The notes below the pieces were generated by a model. The model did not search any database, was not told the DNA's origin, and saw only the letters and a list, made by a program, of their open reading frames with translations. 8,515 nt of DNA from DASWIV01 sp036397475 (GTDB taxonomy: Bacteria > JAJVIF01 > JAPKYR01): NCBI GenBank assembly GCA_036397475.1, contig DASWIV010000074.1, forward strand, positions 1 to 8,515, read 5' to 3'. The translations under genes were made by a program, and so were the position numbers. Below are positions 5,411-8,515 of this stretch, piece by piece (positions within the stretch are counted from its first letter, which is position 1; every line of letters begins with the position of its first letter).

Positions 5411-6067
5411 CTACCCCGCGAGTACATGAAGCCCTTCTTCGCCCCACGTTTTCTTCGCGAGTTCCTTCCTGATTATAAATTTCGCCCTGTGGATGAGACT
5501 TTTCACGGTGCCTAAAGGTTTCCCTAAAATTACCGCAATTTCGCTATAATCCAGATCTTCGGAATAGCGCAGCTGGATTGGCTCGCGGTACAATTCCGGG
5601 ATCTCGTCAAGGACATCGTTCATCAAATCGGCGATCTCCGCGACGTCGACAGATTCCGACGGATTCACGCGTCCATCGGCGATCTCGTAGGTGACCGTAT
5701 CGCCATCTTCGTTGACCGAATCCCACGAAATTGTCAGGCTTCGCTTTTTCGACGAATCGAGTGCGTGGTTCCTCGCGATAGCGCAAATCCAGCTTTTGAA
5801 ACGTGCGCGGTTACGAAGGTCGCCGATTCGTGATAATGCCTTCAGGAACGTTTCCTGGCATGCGTCGTCAAGCGCCATCTGGTCATTTTTGAGGAATTTT
5901 GACGCTACCGAGCGGACCAACGCTCCGTAGCGGTCAACCAGTACTTCGAATGCGCCCGCTGCGTATTCCGAGTTTGTGGCAATAAGCTCAACAAGGTCGG
6001 AATCCGGCAGCGCAGGAAGGCTGGCATGAGTGATATTAACTGAAAGAGACAGTGACATTTTAGGCAT
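5411..6067 (-). CDS. RNA polymerase ECF-type sigma factor
   Basis: The 218-residue protein directs RNA polymerase to a specific promoter set. Region 2 (about 38-108) contains FEVLVDRYGALVRSVASKFL, then DDACQETFLKAL, the -10 recognition and core-binding segment, and ARFKSWICAIARNHALD. A linker of about 40 acidic residues follows. Region 4 (about 148-203) has LDEIPELYREPIQLRYSEDL and the helix-turn-helix YSEIAVILGKPLGTVKSLIH, which reads the -35 box. No region 1 or 3 is present, as expected for the ECF group. The purine-rich AGAGGGAG ends 2 bases before the ATG at 6067 and 11 before a second ATG at 6058, so the real start may be MSLSLSV at 6058. No anti-sigma factor or zinc-binding partner flanks it, and the downstream gene is a GntR regulator. 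Its target genes are unknown. Confidence 0.92.
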   Translation of the reverse strand: MPKMSLSLSVNITHASLPALPDSDLVELIATNSEYAAGAFEVLVDRYGALVRSVASKFLKNDQMALDDACQETFLKALSRIGDLRNRARFKSWICAIARNHALDSSKKRSLTISWDSVNEDGDTVTYEIADGRVNPSESVDVAEIADLMNDVLDEIPELYREPIQLRYSEDLDYSEIAVILGKPLGTVKSLIHRAKFIIRKELAKKTWGEEGLHVLAG

Positions 6068-6121
6068 TCTCCCTCTGCTTGTGTTTCACAAGGCAGTTTA
6101 GTGTATTGGTGTTATAGTACA

Positions 6122-6150
6122 ATGATAACATAGCACTATGGACGTGTCAA
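6122..6150 (-). promoter_or_regulatory. Near-consensus sigma70 promoter of the ECF sigma gene
   Basis: On the minus strand a perfect TTGACA (6145-6150) is followed after exactly 17 bp by TATCAT (6122-6127), one mismatch from TATAAT. The start of transcription would be near 6115, leaving a leader of roughly 48 nt. This implies expression by the housekeeping polymerase. No copy of another motif was seen that would mark autoregulation. Confidence 0.75.
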
Positions 6151-6334
6151 GTTCTATAGGGGTGAAAATCAGGCAAATCGGATATTTTGAGGAAGAACGC
6201 CTTATACCTTCGATGTGAATGTCTGGAGTTACTGGACAGCGGGTGAGTTTATAATTAATGAAGATTGCATATCGCTCGTACGCAGCCCTTCCGGGGAACA
6301 TATGGTGGTCCTTGCGCCAATACATGTGAATTAG
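6138..6334 (+). pseudogene. Possible frameshifted plus-strand gene remnant
   Basis: Two overlapping plus frames together look coding. The first starts at ATG 6138 (or GTG 6162) and reads KIRQIGYFEEERLIP before a stop at 6216. The second, shifted by one base, picks up around 6200 and reads YTFDVNVWSYWTAGEFIIN, then EDCISLVRSPSGEHMVVLAPIHVN, with a stop at 6332-6334. The mix of aromatic, Ile/Val and Asp/Glu residues and the alternating strand pattern suggest the end of a beta-rich protein. A decayed gene, a sequencing or assembly indel, or chance are all possible. The 5' end overlaps the promoter of the opposite-strand sigma gene. The family is not recognised. Confidence 0.3.
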
Positions 6335-6339
6335 ATTAA

Positions 6340-6366
6340 GTAGCCCACACATAAAGTGTGGGTTAC
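6340..6366. repeat. Inverted repeat before the small membrane protein gene
   Basis: GTAGCCCACAC (6340-6350) and GTGTGGGTTAC (6356-6366) form an 11-pair stem with one G-T pair and an ATAAA loop. There is no clear T-tract on the plus strand; on the minus strand the following bases are T-rich but interrupted. It may end transcription weakly or form a structured leader. Confidence 0.5.
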
Positions 6367-6388
6367 AAAATAAACATGGAACACTGGA

Positions 6389-6574
6389 TTGGCGATGGTT
6401 TTCGTTATTTATGCTGTAACGAAAATCGTGCTTGGAATTCCCGAAGAAGAATTTTCAGGAATTGGGGACGGGCTGCAGCGGATGGTGAGGTATGTGCTGA
6501 TAGGGGGAACAGCGTCGATGCTGGCGCCGTTTTTGTTTTTGAAGATGAAGCTGGCGGATGGGGAGGAAGCGTAG
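6389..6574 (+). CDS. Small two-helix membrane protein
   Basis: The frame gives 61 residues from TTG 6389 or 59 from ATG 6395. A GGA at 6386-6388 gives weak ribosome-site support for the ATG. Helix 1 is roughly residues 2-17 (MVFVIYAVTKIVLGI). A short acidic loop follows (PEEEFSGIGDG), then RMVRYVLIGGTASMLAPFLF forms helix 2 (about 33-51), and the tail is charged. The 'GIGDGLxRxVRYxLxG...AP' pattern resembles, from memory, small membrane proteins of unknown function in several bacterial phyla, so I take it as a real gene. Those often have a longer first helix, so this copy may be truncated 5'. It lies between two minus-strand genes and converges on rodA with only 60 bp between stops. Confidence 0.5.
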   Translation: MAMVFVIYAVTKIVLGIPEEEFSGIGDGLQRMVRYVLIGGTASMLAPFLFLKMKLADGEEA

Positions 6575-6634
6575 TGAACACACACAATCTACGCTACCGC
6601 TTCGATTGTTTATGCTACAAATTAAATCCTGTGC

Positions 6635-7750
6635 TTATACGCCCCTGATTAATTTCATCTGGCCCTTCGTGGCGGCGTGCTTGTAAATTGATATCAGTAT
6701 CCCGATTCCTGCGAAATTTGTCAGGAGCGCACTGCCCCCGTAGCTGATAAAAGGCAGGGGAATACCGGTAACGGGGAGAAGTCCGAGAGTAATCCCTACA
6801 TTGACGACAACCTGGAACGCGATCATGGCGATAATCCCTCCCGCGATGCATTTTCCAAGCTGGTCGTCGGTGATCCTGCTGATCGCGAGTCCCGCAAGTA
6901 TCAGAATAAACTGGCCGAGGAGGATTATGATTGCGCCGACAATTCCGAGTTCCTCGCATGCGATCGCGAATATGAAATCGCTTTCCTCGCTGGGGATGAA
7001 CCCGAGCTGGTTCTGGCTTCCCGCGAAAAGCCCCTGTCCGAACCATCCGCCATTGCCGACAGCGATCTTACTCTGGATGACCTGGTATCCCGCGCCGAGA
7101 GGATCATTCTCAGGGTGAAGGAACGCCGTGATCCGTCGCATTTGGTATTCCTTAAGGAACGGGAGTGTCGCTGAGACAGCGAGAAGCATCAGGAGCATGT
7201 AAATGGTGAGGATACGCATCGGAATTCCACCCACAAAAAGCACACCCAGCCATATGGCAATATATACAAGCGCTGTACCAAGGTCTGGCTGCAGGAAAAT
7301 GAGCAGGAACATCGGGAATATCAGGAACAGGCACGCAATACTTGACCAGACCCACCCGACCTGGTCCCTGAGTCGCGTTACGGTCAGCGATACCGCGAAC
7401 ACCAGGGTGAGTTTTGAAAATTCCGATGGCTGGACATTCACCGGACCGAGGACAAACCATCGCTGCGAACCGCCGATAATGTCGCCCAGAACAAGTACGA
7501 GAATCAATAACCCTACAGAGACACCGTAGATCCACCACGTAAATCTCGCGATAACCCGGTAATCGACATTCGAAAGCGCCAGCATGATCAGGATCCCGAG
7601 TCCGAGAAAAATCATCTGTTTGTGGCCGAGGGTGGAAATGGTCCACGGTTCGTCGGCGGTCGCGAGTATGACCAGGCCGATACCAACCAGCGCAACCAGG
7701 ATAGCCTGGATGCCGAGAAACCTGTCCCATCTGAAGTGAATCAACTGCAT
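6635..7750 (-). CDS. rodA: Peptidoglycan glycosyltransferase RodA (SEDS family)
   Basis: RodA polymerises lipid II into glycan strands for lateral wall growth and works with a class B PBP (PBP2) and the MreB complex in the inner membrane. The 371-residue length matches E. coli RodA (370). Family signatures appear in order: GSQRWFVLGPVNVQPSEFSKL split over 94-114, QPDLGTA (154-160), the extracellular loop with YQVIQSKIAVGNGGWFGQG (222-240), SDFIFAIACEELG (257-269), whose Asp258 corresponds to the essential Asp of SEDS polymerases, and GLLPVTGIPLPFISYGGS (323-340). About ten hydrophobic helices are visible. The 'TGIPLPFISYGGSALLTNFAGIG' type of ending and the position of the loops favour RodA over FtsW, though SEDS paralogues are hard to separate by eye. 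PBP2 and mreBCD are not next to it. No strong ribosome site precedes the ATG at 7748-7750. Confidence 0.93.
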   Translation of the reverse strand: MQLIHFRWDRFLGIQAILVALVGIGLVILATADEPWTISTLGHKQMIFLGLGILIMLALSNVDYRVIARFTWWIYGVSVGLLILVLVLGDIIGGSQRWFVLGPVNVQPSEFSKLTLVFAVSLTVTRLRDQVGWVWSSIACLFLIFPMFLLIFLQPDLGTALVYIAIWLGVLFVGGIPMRILTIYMLLMLLAVSATLPFLKEYQMRRITAFLHPENDPLGAGYQVIQSKIAVGNGGWFGQGLFAGSQNQLGFIPSEESDFIFAIACEELGIVGAIIILLGQFILILAGLAISRITDDQLGKCIAGGIIAMIAFQVVVNVGITLGLLPVTGIPLPFISYGGSALLTNFAGIGILISIYKHAATKGQMKLIRGV

Positions 7751-7798
7751 TGTAGTGCCCGCAGTATATTATCACTAAATTGAATTCCGGGAGCATAT

Positions 7799-7822
7799 AA
7801 AAACCCGCATAAAATATGCGGG
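7799..7822 (-). terminator. Intrinsic terminator of the cupredoxin gene
   Basis: On the minus strand CCCGCATA and TATGCGGG (7815-7822 and 7804-7811) form an 8-bp perfect stem with a TTT loop, followed by five T (complement of 7799-7803). It is 25 bases after the cupredoxin stop and separates that gene from rodA, which therefore needs its own promoter. Confidence 0.85.
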
Positions 7823-7847
7823 CTGTTTTGGCATTGTAAGAGGGTTT

Positions 7848-8515
7848 TTATTCAACAAGAATCGACGCTACCATAGCGCCGACTCCGTAATCGAAGCCAT
7901 TCCCGGGAGCGGCGTGGAACAGGCAGTGATAGAACCATTTTGTGCCGGGATCGACATCGGGGCATGTCCACTCGAAAATATCGCCGCCGAGCATCCCGGA
8001 TGGATAATCGCCTTCGGAATCGGGTCCTCCAGGGACAGGACATAATGCATCGACTGTTACGGAATGGAACCCGGCTGCATTTGTCCAGCGGACAAGCTGT
8101 CCCGGTTTGACGACGATATCCTTGGCTGCATAATAAAAATTGCCGATCTCGACATCAATATCCTCAGCCGGAACGCCCTGGTCTACCGGGACATCGTATC
8201 TGTTGTACGATGCAAGCGGTTTATCCTGAGCGGCATTCGGAATTGAGAACGGGTTTGAATAATTCAGGCCCGGATATTCGACAATTGCCCACATGTAATT
8301 TCCGGATATCGATTCAACCGTTTCAGCGGGAATTTCAAAATGGTAAGTATGCCAGTGGGATCCTGAATTTATCGGGGTCATATCCGATGTATCGGCTACA
8401 TAGGTCGAGGTCAGGACAGAAGAGTCAATTTTAATTACATATTCTTCCATTACTCCGCTGACCAGTTCAGCGTCCCAGTCGAAAACGCTTAGGTTGAATA
8501 TCAGGCTTCCGGTGA
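7848..8515 (-). CDS. Secreted protein with C-terminal cupredoxin (plastocyanin/azurin-like) domain, 5' end outside window
   Basis: The frame stays open to the window edge and reads NLSVFDWDAELVSGV before the ATG at 8448-8450, so that ATG is internal and the gene is partial. The C-terminal 100 residues form a blue-copper-type fold: NFYYAAKDIVVKPGQLVRWT, then GFHSV, then KWFYHCLFHA, then GAMVASILVE. Counting from the internal ATG, the probable copper ligands are His129, Cys176, His179 and Met193. The His-to-Met gap is 13 residues, much longer than in plastocyanin. Cys137 and Cys163 could form a disulfide. The N-terminal part (FNLSVFDWDAE and strands after it) looks like a separate beta-sandwich domain. 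The protein is likely exported and either carries electrons or binds copper. Signal peptide and lipobox, if any, lie outside the window. Electron partner genes are not seen. Confidence 0.8.
   Translation of the reverse strand, partial: TGSLIFNLSVFDWDAELVSGVMEEYVIKIDSSVLTSTYVADTSDMTPINSGSHWHTYHFEIPAETVESISGNYMWAIVEYPGLNYSNPFSIPNAAQDKPLASYNRYDVPVDQGVPAEDIDVEIGNFYYAAKDIVVKPGQLVRWTNAAGFHSVTVDALCPVPGGPDSEGDYPSGMLGGDIFEWTCPDVDPGTKWFYHCLFHAAPGNGFDYGVGAMVASILVE

Noticed and set aside
6098..6352. Minus-strand open frame of 84 codons upstream of the sigma gene
   Set aside because: It overlaps the strong promoter of the sigma gene, has no ribosome site, and its residue mix looks random.
6405..6587. Minus-strand open frame opposite the small membrane protein
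   Set aside because: It is a Pro/Ser/Thr-rich shadow of the plus-strand frame, which has a coherent two-helix pattern.
6569..6603. Bidirectional terminator between the small membrane protein and rodA
   Set aside because: GCGTAG/CTACGC and GAAGCG/CGCTTC pairs exist but are short, have long loops and no T-tract follows on either strand.
7152..7796. Minus-strand open frame of 214 codons overlapping rodA
   Set aside because: It is a shifted shadow of rodA, rich in Cys, Arg and His, while rodA itself has all family motifs.

Overview
The window looks like chromosomal DNA from an uncultured Gram-negative-type bacterium, probably a candidate-phylum lineage known mainly from metagenomes. It carries two secreted lipoproteins with clear lipoboxes, a RodA cell-elongation polymerase, an ECF sigma factor and a cupredoxin-domain secreted protein. 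The large secreted proteins match no cultured family I can name. No phylum can be assigned from sequence reading alone.

Left part (1-1680) is an accessory or scarred region. It opens with the outer end of an insertion sequence whose transposase runs off the left edge. A hairpin-rich G/C-run repeat block follows, then a complete one-piece tmRNA gene (ssrA) with its own sigma70-like promoter. Just 3' of the tmRNA lie a remnant of a large serine recombinase pointing towards it, a fragment of an IS3-family element in which orfA is fused to a piece of orfB, and the tail of an unrelated gene ending at a strong terminator. This fits a tmRNA locus repeatedly hit by mobile DNA that has since decayed.

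Middle part (1681-4890) is a two-gene lipoprotein operon on the plus strand, closed by a strong terminator. A probable relic of another plus-strand gene and its terminator follow.

Right part (4892-8515) is mostly on the minus strand: the cupredoxin-domain protein (cut by the window edge, with its own terminator), rodA, an ECF sigma factor with a near-consensus promoter, and a YtrA-type GntR regulator. The regulator's promoter sits inside an 11-bp perfect inverted repeat, which suggests autoregulation. Between the sigma factor and rodA are a small plus-strand two-helix membrane protein and a decayed plus-strand reading frame.

I found no CRISPR array, toxin-antitoxin pair or recognisable defence cassette. 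The points most worth following are the inverted-repeat promoter of the orphan GntR regulator, the sigma factor with no anti-sigma partner beside it, the cupredoxin with a stretched copper-ligand loop, the duplicated tmRNA 5' end, and the mobile-element scars beside the tmRNA.
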